Assembly (NCBI GenBank): GCA_018350325.1 | Contig: JAEVLN010000003.1 | Span: forward strand, 1,721,214 to 1,785,213 | Length of the DNA stretch: 64,000 nucleotides | Direction of reading: 5' to 3' | DNA from: Globodera rostochiensis | Lineage: Eukaryota > Nematoda > Chromadorea > Rhabditida > Heteroderidae | In this document: piece after piece, positions 33,633-45,391 of the stretch | How positions within the stretch are numbered: position 1 is the first letter of the stretch | How the letters are laid out: each line of letters opens with the position of its first letter | Position numbers and translations under genes: made by a program | The notes under the pieces: model-generated | The model's input: only the letters and a program-made list of their open reading frames with translations | Told to the model about the DNA's origin: nothing | Database searches by the model: none

Positions 33633-36600
33633 ATCCATCGAAAATGAAGGCGCGGAATGAGAGGAGGCGCGGAATGCCAAAATCGGATGGATAATCCGGA
33701 TGGTTCCGGACGGTAGTCAATTCTTCTTTTGTCCCATAGTCTCTCTCTGAACTTTGATCGATCGGCAATAACCTGCAAAAGTTCCTCTCAAGCTTAACGT
33801 TCACGCAATCGTTGCCATTTGCTTTTGTTCAATGAGTGAGTCCATTCGATCAATCCATGTGCCATTTCAATGCCAAAAAGGTATAAAATGAGGTAATCCC
33901 TTCCCCCCCCCCCCTCATTCTCCAAATCTTCCGGATGGATTATCCAATCGGTGTCCTCTGTTTTTGCATTTCTCTCATCCATCCACCGCCTCTATTCCTA
34001 AGCCTTGACCCCATTGAACACACGCCTTCAAATCACTTTGACAGTCATTTTGCATTTTCTTTCTTCGGGTGGAAACCCCTCGAGGGAAAGTGCAAAGGAA
34101 AGTCGACAAATTTGCCCTTGGGGGAGGGGGGGGGGGGTGTCGGAAGAAAAGGGCGGAGAATCTGTGGGACGGTGGGGAAGAAATTCGCAGTTCATCGGCC
34201 GATTGGAAGAGAATTCAGTGAGGGAAGACAACGGAAGAGTGCGCAATTCGAAGTGACTGAACAAAGCGGCAAAAAACAAACGGAACGGACGAACACACAA
34301 AAAAGCCAATGCTTAATGGACGGGGGCTATTAATTTTAACCCTGGGGGGGGGGGGGGGGGAGGGGATGCACTTTACTTTCGCTCGCTTTTATTAGTTTAA
34401 ATCAAAGCATTCATTTATTAACACTTCACTAAACTCATTGTGCGGTTCGGGCAGAGCGTTGGGATGGTATGATTTATATAATTTGTTAGGTGCTGATGTT
34501 AAGCTTTCTCCCCCCCCCCCCCCCCCCCTCCCCTTTCATTTGCGCCTCTGCTGAATGCTCCGCAAACAAAAACAGAACATCAACACAAGAGAAGAGCGCG
34601 TTGGGTGGGGGAGGGATTTCCCTGTCCCCCCCACCCCACCCGCCCCCGGCGCAACCTCAACTCCCTCCCGCCCCCCCCCCTCTCCCCCCCCCTCTCCCCC
34701 CCTCTCTCCCCCCCCCCCCTCTCCCCCCCCCCCTCCCCCCCCCTCTCCCCCCCCTCTCCCCTCCTCTCCCCCTCTCCCCTCCCCTCCCCCCCCCCCTCCC
34801 CTCCCCTCCCCAACATTCACTCTGAGAAAGCGTCTCCCGCCCTCCTTCCGGATCCGGCCAAAATCCCACGTCCCCCCCCCCCCACTAACCAAACACTCGC
34901 GCAGCCTCGGCAAAAAGCATTGGGCTGTCGTCTGTCACTCTTCCCCCGAATTTGTTAACCCTTTCATTTACCGCAAAAAGCAAAACCCAAACAAAAAAGC
35001 TTTTCGCTAAACTTCTTCCCCTTTTTACGAAAAGCTTTCTCCGTTCGTCCGTTTCTTCGCTCCCTTCCTTTTAGTATCATTCCCTCCTTTTGGCTTCCTC
35101 AGCCTCCTCTAATTGCTTCCAGAAGGCATTTCCTCATTTGTTTGATGCATTGGCCCTGCCATTTGATGGCTTTTGGCAGCCGGAAAAGGTTTTGCTTTCT
35201 CGTACATTTTGCCAATTATTCGGAGGACGAGAAAGAGCAGAGAAGCGAAGAATGTCGTCCCCCCGGGGGGGACAAAGTGTGCTCCTTGTCCAATCATTTC
35301 GGGTCCGATCACTTTTTTTTTCATTTCAATTGTATAAAAGAAGTCCACAAAGGGTTAAAAGTGTCCAAATTGGACACTCTTTCATTGGGTCGGGCCCCCA
35401 TTGAGTGAGTGGGTGGGTGGGAATGGCTGATTTGTGCTAATTGGGGCTGACTTCGTTGTTGTGGGATTGGCGCTAATTAAATCGAGTTGAGCGACGGGGA
35501 GGGGGCGGCGAAGTGCACTTTGATTCTGCTGATATAAGCACAGAGTGTTTTCTTCCATTTGTTGATGAACCCTCTCCAAAACGTTGAGGTTGAATTCCTT
35601 CCGATCAGTCGGCGCCTTCTTTGTTGTTGTTGATCATCCGAGTCCAAATCAACTAACCAACGTTTGTGCCGACTTCTTCAAACTTTCTGACCGATCGCGA
35701 TCGTTTTAAAACAACACAAAATATAATAGCTTCCAAAAACTTGATCCATCCATTCATCCGAACTGACCGCTTTGTGAGTGTGGGGAGAATCCGATCCTCC
35801 ACCGATCCGATCCTCCGATCCGATCTAATTCCTCGCCTCCCCCCCCCCCCTTCCCCTTCCCCCCCCCCTCCTCCCCCCCCCCTCCTCCTCCTCACCCCCC
35901 TTCCCCCCCCCCCTTCTCCCCTCCCCTCCCCTCCCCCTCCCCCCCCTCCCCCCCCCTCCCCCTCCCCCCCTTCTCCCCCCTCCCCCCCCCCTCCCCTCCC
36001 TCCCCCTCCCCTCCTCTTGACAACAAATCGCTTCACGGACCATTTGAGCCAGAGGACACATCCCTCAAACGCAACGATCCCCAAAATCCCACGGCGAAAT
36101 CGCGTGCTTTCAAATTCCTAAACAAAATTCGCAACTTTGCTTTTATCGGGGTGAATTGGATGGATGGGCTTTGTTCATGTTTTGCGGTATTTCCTTGTCC
36201 CCAATTGTCCATCTGTCCCCTCCCCCCCCCCCCGGGGGGTCTATCCCCTCCGGCGCACTAATCCGTCTCATCGCTCTCCGACCCAATTCTTTCTTATTGG
36301 TCTAAACAAAACCTTCGCAGGCAGCCAAATATCTTTGAAAATCCTTCCGCCGAATAATCTCAAAAGCCTTTGTTAAAAGAGTTAAATGAACAAAAAAATA
36401 AAATTGTTTATTTTAAGTTGGAAAAGAAAGTGACGGACATCGAATGGGAAAGTCCGTCCACCACTGTCCGACTGACCACCCCCCCCCCCCCCCTCCCCCC
36501 CATTCGCCACTTTGCTCCGAATTTCCCCTCAGCAATTCACATTTTATGCTTTCTCAAAGAAATGGAGAAGCAAATGGGGGAGGATCGATGGGGGGGGACA

Positions 36601-37460
36601 TTGGACATTTAATCGGCGATTGAACGACAAGAACGTCTTTTATTCCCGAGTGCATCGCTCATCCGTCCACTCTCGGCCCTTTCAATCCCTCCGGCGCATC
36701 CTTCTTCCAAACGGTCAATCCCCGCCCCCCCCCCGCAACAACTTAATCGCCTGACATCCCCTCGGGGTGCCTTCCCGCCCCCCCCCCGCAGCGCCCTTTC
36801 GGCTTTGTCCCTTCCTCCAAATGAATTTATTTCACCTCAAAGTCTTCCTCCAATTCAAACAACCCGCAAAATCCCCTTCACTTTGTAAGTCCCCCCCCCC
36901 CCCCCTCCCTCCCCATCCAATTTCCATAATTTCCCCAAATCATCCACCACCGACCGACCACCGCAATCGAATGACCCCCCAAAAACAGTCCCTGCGGGGA
37001 CACCAATCGCTTTTGAAGAGATCGCCTCCCCCCCCCCCCTCCCCCCCCCCCTCCCTCCCCTCCCCCACCCTCCCTCCCCCCCCCCCGTAGTAAAATATAA
37101 AGCGAAAACAGGCGGAGAGAAAAGAAAGGGGAAAAGGAAAGGCCAAACGGCCGACGAAATGGACGCCGCGACACTTTGCCCCCCCCCCTAAGACAAAAAT
37201 AGAAAGCCCCAAAAAGGTCATTCCGAATTCTGAAGAATGAAAAAGAAAAAAGAAAAGGCAAATTTGCGTTTTCTTCATCTCTCTTTTCTCTTTCGGTTGT
37301 CGGATGTGAGTGATCTGATCGACCGATCACTTTATTATGCCTTTTAATTAAGGGAACAAAAGATAAAACCGGCGCCTTTGTTCGAATCCTTTGACTCCTT
37401 TCTCTCTCTCCGTTTAATCCTTTTCCTTTTTCAGCAATCAAAAGCCAATTAATTATCCAA
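33633..37460. other. C-rich intergenic region without a supportable gene
   Basis: Long C/T tracts at 34500-34815, 35835-36015, 36475-36500 and 36890-37090. TATA-like motifs occur at about 33882 (GGTATAAAATG) and 35332 (TGTATAAAAG) on the + strand. Neither leads to a recognisable gene. Pro-rich or Gly-rich frames are translations of the tracts. Confidence 0.55.
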
Positions 37461-37805
37461 ATGTCGCAGTGCACTTTAACCCCCAAAACGTTTACTCAAA
37501 TTCCCTCCGTCCAATCGCTTTTCCCCTCCCCGTCAAATGTTTCAAAATGCACAAATTCGAGTTTAGCAAACTCTCCATCGACGTACACGGGCAGCGGCTA
37601 CAGATCGGTCAGTTTAAAGCTAAACGAGAGAATGCTTTTGGTCTTCTTTCTGTGGCCGCTGCCATTAATGCTTTCATTTTTATTAATCCTCAAAATCCAT
37701 TTAGGTCGCCTTTGGCACTTGGGCCGTCGGCGATGCGTCGCGTTGTTTCGAAGGGCGAAAACGCGGGAAATCAGCAACGGCACTGGCGAGCGGCCGAACC
37801 GGAAG
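37461..37805 (+). CDS. Partial gene, 5' exons of an unidentified protein
   Basis: Exons 37461-37607 and 37705-37805 join in phase 0. The first encodes a Ser/Thr/Pro-rich start (MSQCTLTPKTFTQIPSVQSL, then NSPSTYTGSGYRS). The second encodes VAFGTWAVGDASRCFEGRKR and a basic end, finishing in phase 2 at AG|GTTAAAG. No downstream exon was found; the next 400 bp are a tandem repeat. An alternative reading of exon 1 in another frame (MHKFEFSKLSIDVHGQ) also looks protein-like, so the frame is uncertain. Confidence 0.35.
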
Positions 37806-37814
37806 GTTAAAGCT

Positions 37815-38220
37815 GAAGGAGGAAGAGGAGGATGAATGTGGAAGAAGGATGAAAGGAAGAAAAGAGGAAGAGGAGGATGAATGTGGAAGAAGGATGAAAG
37901 GAAGAAAAGAGGAAGAGGAGGATGAATGTGGAAGAAGGATGAAAGGAAGAAAAGAGGAAGAGGAGGATGAATGTGGAAGAAAAGAGGAAGAGGAGGATGA
38001 ATGTGGAAGAAGAGCGGAAAAGGAGGATGAATGTGGAAGAAGGATGAAAGGAAGAAAAGAGGAAGAGGAGGATGAATGTGGAAGAAAAGAGGAAGAGGAG
38101 GATGAATGTGGAAGAAGAGCGGAAAAGGAGGATGAATGTGGAAGAAGAGCGGAAAAGGAGGATGAAGGTGGAAGAAGGAAGAAAGGAAGAAGAGAGGAAG
38201 AGGAGGATGAATGTGGTATA
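37815..38220. repeat. Coding-compatible 24-42 bp tandem repeat
   Basis: About 11 copies of GAGGAAGAGGAGGATGAATG joined to TGGAAGAAGGATGAAAGGAA or shorter spacers. All copy lengths are multiples of 3, so one + frame stays open as EEEEDECGRR-type repeats. The reverse frames are open too. Confidence 0.85.
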
Positions 38221-40142
38221 AGGAACAACAAAAAAGAGTGGAAGAGACTGGGAAGAAAAGGGCAAAGGTTGGTGATGGGAATAACAAAAATTGCATCTTC
38301 CACCAATTTGAGGAAAAGCATTTGGGCGATTTGGAGAGCTTTTCCTTTGCCTCCCTAACAAAAGTTCGCTCCATTTTTGATGGCTTTTCAACGGGCGCCC
38401 CTCCCCCATTTTTACATAATTGGGGCTCTCCAACAGCTCCCCGAAAGAATTTTGCCATTTTCATCCTTTTCTTTCGAATTCCCCCCCCCCCCTCCAATTG
38501 TACCTTTTGGCTTCGTCCTCTGCCAATTTCTCTCTTTACAATTCTTTTTCCACAATTAATTTTTGGCTATCAAAAAGTTGATGGCCACATCCGCTTGAGC
38601 CCACCGATCGGATCCGATCCGGTTCCGCCCCCCCCTCCCCCCCCCTACCCCCCTCCCCCCCCCCCCCTCCCCATCCCCCCCCTCCCCCCCCCCACCCCTC
38701 CCCCCCCCCCATCCTCTTCCCTGCCATTAATCAGACAATTTACACCAGCAAAGTGGCGATAATTAACGCAATGAATGTTGGGAATGAGGCGAAAGAAACT
38801 CACGGGGGGGGGGCGGGTGCCAAGCCAATGCATTCCCAGCCAATTCATTCATTCATCCGCCCGCCCGGCCGCCCATCCATTCGTTCACCCATTTGATCAT
38901 TTGTTCATTCGCCTTTAGCACCCGCTGATCCCTCCAATTTCCCTCAACCGGCCGCCCCCTCATTCGGAAATCGGATCTCTCCCCAAAAACAAATCCAAAT
39001 AAATGATCAAATTCTGAAGAACAACAATTGAGAAAGCTCAAAAGTAGCCAATTTATTTTTGTCATTTTGGTTGCCGGTTTTGAGGCGCCGGGGGGGGGGG
39101 CTTTGGAATTCGTTAGCCACTATGCTGAACATAAGTGCAAGCATTTTTCGCGGATCATTCACCCCAATGCCCTCAAATATTCCCCCCACTCTGTCGGTCG
39201 GTCACTCATCGCCCGAGGTGTCGTTTTATCCATTCCCAGTCACTTTTGTACAATGCCCCCGTTTATCCAAAGGGCAACCCCCCGCCCCCCCCCCCCTCTT
39301 AAACACAAAACATTCATTTCTTCCACTTTACAAATACTCCCCCCAGGGCTTCCCAGCTGTTTCGGTTTGAGTTGGGAGTTTCGAGTTTTGAGTTGTTTTG
39401 TCGCTGAAACATTGTCCCCCCCCCCTTCCCCCGCCTTCCCCCCCCCCCTCAATCATCTCAGTCATTGTCATCTCGTGACCCTCTCTCTCTGAGTGGCTAA
39501 CATTCACTCATCTCCCCCCCCCCTCCCTCCCCCCCCCTCCCCCGTCCCCCCCCCCCTTCTCCCGTCCTTTGTCTTGCTCCCCCTCCCCCCCTGTGTCGCC
39601 GCCCCCCTCTGATCAGATGCATTATCCCCGCCCCAACTGATACTTTCCCTCACCTCCTTTCCATTATTCATAACTGCATGGATCAGTAGTTTAGCCAGGA
39701 ATATTAGTAAAGATGGCCAGTAAGCCGCACTCCGTTGTTCGGAGGTGCGGTGATCTGATCTCCGGTGTCAGTTGTCCTCGGCCACCCACCCAAATGTCAC
39801 GACTCCGATCCCCCGGGTAGGCCGCTCAAATGGCCCAGTCCGACCGTGGACATTGGAGACGCCACCAATCCCCCGGAGCGAAAAAGACATTTGAGGGGGA
39901 GGGGAGACCAAAAGGTGTAAAAGTTGGACAATCGTCGTCCTTCATTGGATAAAGCTTGTTTTGGGGCAAAAGCGAATGATTCTTTTTGATTTTGCCGATA
40001 ACCGTCCGTCCCTTCCAGCGACTCGGCCCCTTCCCATTCCCTTCGGCCACCTCCGCCCCCCTCACCACCCAAAAACATCGACAACAGCGACCATTCGTCC
40101 CCCCTGTCCCGGTCATTGTGCGACATTCCCCGCCGGCGGTCT
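38221..40142. other. C-rich intergenic region
   Basis: C tracts at 38625-38710, 39418-39450 and 39515-39590. No gene could be supported. Confidence 0.5.
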
Positions 40143-41951
40143 ATGGACTCAGCAGCCTTGAGGGAGTTGGACCTGTACTCGTCCAGTGAATATGTCCGGC
40201 ACAGCAACGGCACGGGAAGAGAAGTCGGCACTGGCATCTGCTACGAAAACGGTATAAAAAGGGTACGACTCGAGCCTAATCTGCTGGCTTCCGGACAATT
40301 CGTCAGTGAATGTCCGGCATAAAATGTTGACTTGGCCAAGCAAAGGCTAAAGAATTGTTAATAAAATTGTATTCAATGGCTTTACTTCAATTTTAGCTAA
40401 TGTAAGCGATTTAATTCGTTTCGAAACAATTGAAATGTTAACGTTCAATTATTCCAGTGGCCGTGCATCCCGCGGCGTTGACGTGCTCCTCGCCTTCCTC
40501 CGTGTACCACCACCGCAACAACGGCGGGTGTTCATTGGAAACCCTTTTCCTGCCGCGGGGGCGCTGTCCCGCACCCCTCTCGCCCTGTCCAAGCCGAACT
40601 TCGTGCCCTCCCGTCCAACGGCCCCTCCGGCGTCTCCTCCACCAGCACAAACAATGGCCGGCGGCCTCTCTTTGCAAGTCACCCCAACAGTTCTCCTTCA
40701 TCATTGACCCTTTGGCGGCGAAGGAAATGCCGAGGATGAGGACAAAGAGTCTGGACAACGGACTGAAGTTGGCACTCCTCGGGGGGGGGGGGGACATTTC
40801 CAAAGCAAAGTTTGGCAACTTCAGAGTTTCTCTGAGTGCAGCTATTCGACGACGTAAAGACCGCATTTGCGAAGGGGCGCCGATGGGAGGCCCCGCGGGG
40901 GATGGGACCGGCAGCCGCAAGTCTGCCTTTTGCGAGCGAGAATTGAGTCCTGCCGGGGCCGAGTCCCCCTTGGGAACCGCCAAAAACTTTTTGCGCCGCT
41001 TTTACAACCAATCGACGCTAAGACTAACGGGACGGAGACGAAGGAGAGGAAACGGCGCCAAAAAGGGGGACGACCAGAAGACGGAACAGTCCTTGTACAG
41101 CTCGGCCATGGGGCCCTTCTTCGAGATGAGGTGGACACCGGGATAAGTGAGAAAACCTTTTTTTGGTGGTTGCTTTGAATAGGAAGCCTCAGCCGGAGGA
41201 AATGCCGTTCCTGCCCTACAACATTCACTACACAATTGAGTCCACGGATGAGGCATCCGACGGGTCGGCGGAAGAGGACAACGCCGTCCCGTGCCCTCTC
41301 CGTCCCGGTTCGCCCCAATCGGAATGGAGCTGTACTCCGACCTGCTCTTCCGCAACAATCACCACCAGCCCAAACGCTGTCACCAACAGTCTGATCCCGT
41401 CCCCCTCCACAACAGCCAACGTATTCCTCTGCCAAAACGATCCTTCTCAAGTTTGGTGGTTCAGTTTCCACAGAGACCGACTGCGGTGGACGGTCTGTTT
41501 GAGGCGTACCCGCACCAACAGAAACACCACCATCGTTCTGTCCTCGCTTCAAAGGATGTTCCCATGGCGCCCTCCTCGCCAACTTCGCCCTCCTCCCCCC
41601 AACACTTTCCTCAGCAATCGGAATCGTTGCTGGCCGAAACGGTGGCGACGACGCCTTCGGTGGGCTACGGCTCGCTGAAAAGTTCGTCCGATTCGGAGGG
41701 GCGGAGGGACAGCGACAAAACGCGGCGGATGGGCCCGGCAGAGAAAAGATTCGCCGACTGGAACGACCTGTTCCAGTACCTTCGACGGGAAATTGTACGT
41801 CCCCCCCCCCCCCAATGAGTCCGATATTTCCATTTTGATTAATTCTCAGATGGAGATGAACGTCCGAGACGCGCAAATCCTCCGACGCCTCGAGGGCATT
41901 CAGCTGGAACTAAACGGGGTACGGCAAATGTCCGGCCACCAGAGGCGGTGA
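40143..41951 (+). CDS. Unidentified basic, Pro/Ser-rich protein with C-terminal helix
   Basis: Exons 40143-40251, 40458-40767, 40825-41130, 41183-41285, 41330-41794 and 41850-41951 give 464 aa with all phases closed. The model needs a 44-nt intron at 41286. Seen: MDSAALRELDLYSSSEYV at the start; a Pro/Arg/Cys-rich middle; a basic segment (LRLTGRRRRRGNGAKKGDD); an acidic patch with PEEMPFLPYNIHYTIEST; a His/Gln/Ser-rich region; and a final helical segment (DWNDLFQYLRREI, DAQILRRLEGIQLELNG). No domain is recognised. More 5' exons are possible. The opposite strand is also widely open here because of G/C bias, so frame choice rests on splice-phase consistency and the C-terminal helix. Confidence 0.5.
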
Positions 41952-42115
41952 CCGGAGAGGGAGCGGACGATCTTTTTGCTTTTCCCACGGGATTCCCATT
42001 TTGGTCTTTGATGTAAATAACCTCCTTTTCTTTGATCGATAACGGAATTATCTATCAATCAATCAAATCAATCACAAGATCACATCAACTAAGTCTCGTT
42101 CAGTCAGTCCACTGA

Positions 42116-45073
42116 TTAGATTCTGGCCTTCAGTTTGCTCGGGTCCAGCACCGCCTTCAGCTTCATCGCCTTCATAATATTGCCCCGTATCTTCATCTTT
42201 CCTTGCATGAATGCCTAAATTGTCTTCTGATCACCTTAACTCCCCCCCCCAATTCTCCCCCCCCCCAATTGTCCAATCGATCGACCTGATCCGGCTTCAG
42301 TTTGCCGGCCGCCATTTGGACGAAAGTGTCGTCAGAAAGCGCAATTTCCGCGTCAGCCTTTTTCGTCTGATCGCTCAGTTTCTCCCGAGGGGAATTTCCA
42401 ACAAATGGCGGTGAACTCTTCAGGTCGACGGTCCATTCGCGCTTATCGGCCCCTCGACTGATCACAAATTTGAAGATTGAATTGATTTGATTGGACAATT
42501 CCGACTCCTGCAAAAACAATTGGGACTCGTAACTGAACAATTCTTCGCCTTCGGAAATTCGATAAGTGCGAACCTTTGCCGCCCTCTCGCGAATCTCTTC
42601 AAATATCGCGTCACTTTTGAAGTCTTTCGCGGCAGCTTTTTGCTCTCGTGCCGGTTGGTCGGCGATTTGGGGAAAGCCCAATTTGTAAATGGCGACGACA
42701 CCCGCGCCGCCAATTCCTGAAATAATGCCAAAAAGGAATTTTAAAAGCCTTGGCGGGAAATGCAGGAAAGTGACGAAGGGTTAGGACAGGTCGAGCACCG
42801 TTTTCCGGGGACGGCTGTCGATCCGAGCGGATTACGATGCGCGAGCCTAAAGGCGTCTTTCTGAGGACATTTTGGCACGGAAGTCAAAAGGTTTTTGGGG
42901 TCGGAGGTTTTTGTATTGAACTACGGCTTCCAAAAGTGCCTACCGATGTTGTGTTGCAGTGCGTAAATGGCATTGGGCACTTGCCGGACCCCGCAGCGCC
43001 CCCTCAACTGATTGCTCAGCTCCACCGCCTGGGCAATGCCTGAAAAGCCCGGGACGCCCTTCGTTTGTGCCATTCTCGTTCATTTGCCGCTCACCCGTGG
43101 CGCCGATGGGATGGCCTTTGGAGATGAGTCCCTGCCCGTCGGAGGGGGGACTTTGTGCAGAAACGTCAATTTGGCATGGCACTTACCCCACTCGGATTGA
43201 CCACCCATTTGCCCCCGTAAGTGTTGTCGCCCCGGTCCACCAACTCGCCGGCCTTCCCTTCACAATGGAAATCAAACATTCGCGAAAAGGTTAAACGATC
43301 AGTTAACTTGCCAACGGGACACAACCCAAGGGCCTCGTAAGTGATCAATTCGTTGGGCGCAAAACAGTCGTGCACTTCCATCACCTTAAACCGGTGATCG
43401 GAATTTTGAACATGCCGGGGAAAGGAAGCGTCGGCCAACCTGAATCTGATCAGGCTGAACTCCGGTATTTGTGTAGAGACGTTCCGAAATGCGTTTGATC
43501 AGATCGAAGCCGACCATTTTAATGTTGGACCGTTCCGAAAACACCGTGGGCTCGTCTTAACGATGGCCGTTAGTGCCGAAATTCCCCCGAAGTTTTGAGG
43601 TCAACCCGTGCCCAACTCAATGCCCACAATTTCCACCGCTTGCCCTTTCAGCTGCGGGTTTTGCTCCAAAAAGCGTTCACTGCAAATCACAACGGCCGCC
43701 GCTCCGTCGCTGGTGGGGGAGCACTCCAACAGACCCATGTAATCGTAGATCTTCAGGGGGGGGGGGGAAATCCAACAAAATTGGGGAAATTGAGCCTTCA
43801 ATTTTGACAGAATACCAACGCCATTAAGCCAGGCCCAAATTCAATTTTTGACAGAATGCCAACGCCATTAAGCCAGGCCCAAATTCAATTTTTGACAGAA
43901 TGCCAACGCCATTAAGCCAGAGGCCCACCACACATTATGCATACTTTCCATGAAATATTTCACTTACCTTTCTCGCATTGACCACTTCGTCCAGCGAAAA
44001 CTTCTTTTGGAATTGCGACTTTCTGAACATTCCATTTGAATGATTATTTAGTCCACCCCGGCAACCCTCACGGATTGTGCACGGAGTGGAGGTGATTTTT
44101 GTAGGCGATCTTGGCAAAGTGTTCCCTGCGCGTCCCTTCAAAAAGCTTTTCACTTTCGGCATTTCTGTGCCCTTCCCTTCTTGCCGTATTTCTCCATATG
44201 TTCTCTTCCCGCATTGCCAAACATTTGCGAAGTGATCGGAGCTGCTTGTAAGCCATAAGTGTCCGCCATCAGCTGAACAACCGGACGGAATTGATCACTG
44301 ACTGATCAGTCCCCGCTAGCGGAGAGGAGAAATTGCCTGGATGTGTTTGTCCACGGGAAGTGTCCGATCGTCCTCCATCCCCTGAGTGGCCTCCAGACTG
44401 CCCGGGTTCATCTAGAACGAGTCGTTTTTAATCAATCGCCGAGATTTCTTCAAAAAATGCCAAAGTTGTCTTGAGGAGGGCTTAGGGGTTTCTTAAATTG
44501 ACCTTCTCAAAGCCAACGGCTAACATCAGATCCACATTGCCTTCAGAGGGGAAAAAGGTCAAAAGTCTCGGATTCTGCCCACTCGCCGCTTTCAATGATT
44601 TGTTTGCAAAGGAAAATGCCGGAAGAGCCACTGGCACAGGCGTTGTTTAACTAAACTTTGCTTGCGAATTGAAGTGAAGTGCCGAAGTCCCCCCCCCCCG
44701 CGGACATTAAAAATCGGAATGCCCGTAAGGCCCATTTCGTACAGCGCCCGCTGCCCACAGCACGAGCCTCCGTACATGTAAGAGGCGGTCGCCTGTTGGA
44801 TTTGCTTGTATTTGACCCCGGCGTCCCCCAAAGCCTCCGTCACTGAACAAACCCATGACGCTTCTTCGAATTTGCCACAATTAGCAACCAACCTGCCTCC
44901 CTAACCAGCTCCGGGTAGTCCTTCCCAGATGATTTGGGCTTGTAGAACTTGAGACGACGGGGAATGAACCATTAGAGACGTCCCTAACCCTTTCCCCTCA
45001 CTTTGGTCATCCCAACCCCGACGATGTACACTTTGGGCTTCTTTGCAACATTTTGAGTTGAGGCCACCATCAT
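42116..45073 (-). CDS. scp-x: Sterol carrier protein x: peroxisomal 3-oxoacyl-CoA thiolase fused to SCP2 domain
   Basis: Role: thiolytic cleavage of branched-chain and sterol side-chain 3-oxoacyl-CoAs, plus lipid binding by the SCP2 domain; peroxisomal. Eighteen exons: 45073-45002, 44947-44893, 44842-44706, 44650-44587, 44540-44503, 44411-44337, 44272-44185, 44135-44072, 44022-43968, 43750-43606, 43555-43440, 43384-43312, 43257-43187, 43131-43095, 43039-42944, 42716-42574, 42507-42286 and 42214-42116. They give 549 aa (human SCPx 547) with every phase closed. Seen: the nucleophile region [55 protein letters not shown]; and [13 protein letters not shown]. Then comes the SCP2 domain ([32 protein letters not shown]). 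Four of 17 introns have GC donors. The C-terminus is KARI, not a canonical SKL-type PTS1. C. elegans splits these functions: DAF-22 lacks the SCP2 domain. Confidence 0.96.
43806..43925. repeat. Three-copy 45-bp tandem repeat in an SCPx intron
   Basis: Unit TTTTTGACAGAATGCCAACG plus CCATTAAGCCAGGCCCAAAT plus TCAA, nearly identical across three copies. Confidence 0.9.
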
Positions 45074-45391
45074 TCAATGCTTACAAAAAGTGAATTCAAA
45101 TTATTATTTTCATAAATACGGAATAAAGAATGATCAAATTTTGTGTGATCTGATAAGGAGGCAAATGGACGGGGATTGTGGCGGGGCGAAGACGCGGGGC
45201 GGGGAGGGGGAGGGGGGGGGCGGGCGGTGGATGGACGTGCAGAAGGTACATTCTCGCGTCTTTCCAAACAATCGATCAACATTATGAGAATGGTGCAACC
45301 GAATTGGGCAAGGCGGGGGGCGGGGGGGGGGAAGGTCACGGCGAACTCATCCAATCCAATCAATGGTTCAATTTAACAAAAGCAACAAAGA

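Noticed and set aside
34490..35010. Proline-rich open frames of up to 151 codons
   Set aside because: They translate C/T homopolymer tracts, the reverse strand gives equally long Gly/Arg frames, and no family signature is present.
35653..36121. Open frames on both strands across a C-rich block
   Set aside because: Same composition effect; no exon boundaries or motifs.
37375..37400. GTTCGAATCC, resembling a tRNA B box
   Set aside because: The flanking bases do not form a T-stem, and no acceptor stem, A box or anticodon arm could be placed.
37598..38497. 299-codon minus-strand frame rich in FFHIHPPLPLF repeats
   Set aside because: It is the reverse of the tandem repeat; all frames of a multiple-of-three repeat stay open, and there is no signal sequence or splice support.
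40842..41876. 344-codon minus-strand frame
   Set aside because: It is antisense to a phase-consistent + gene. Its composition (Arg/Pro/Ser) fits GC-rich DNA, and it lacks recognisable domains.
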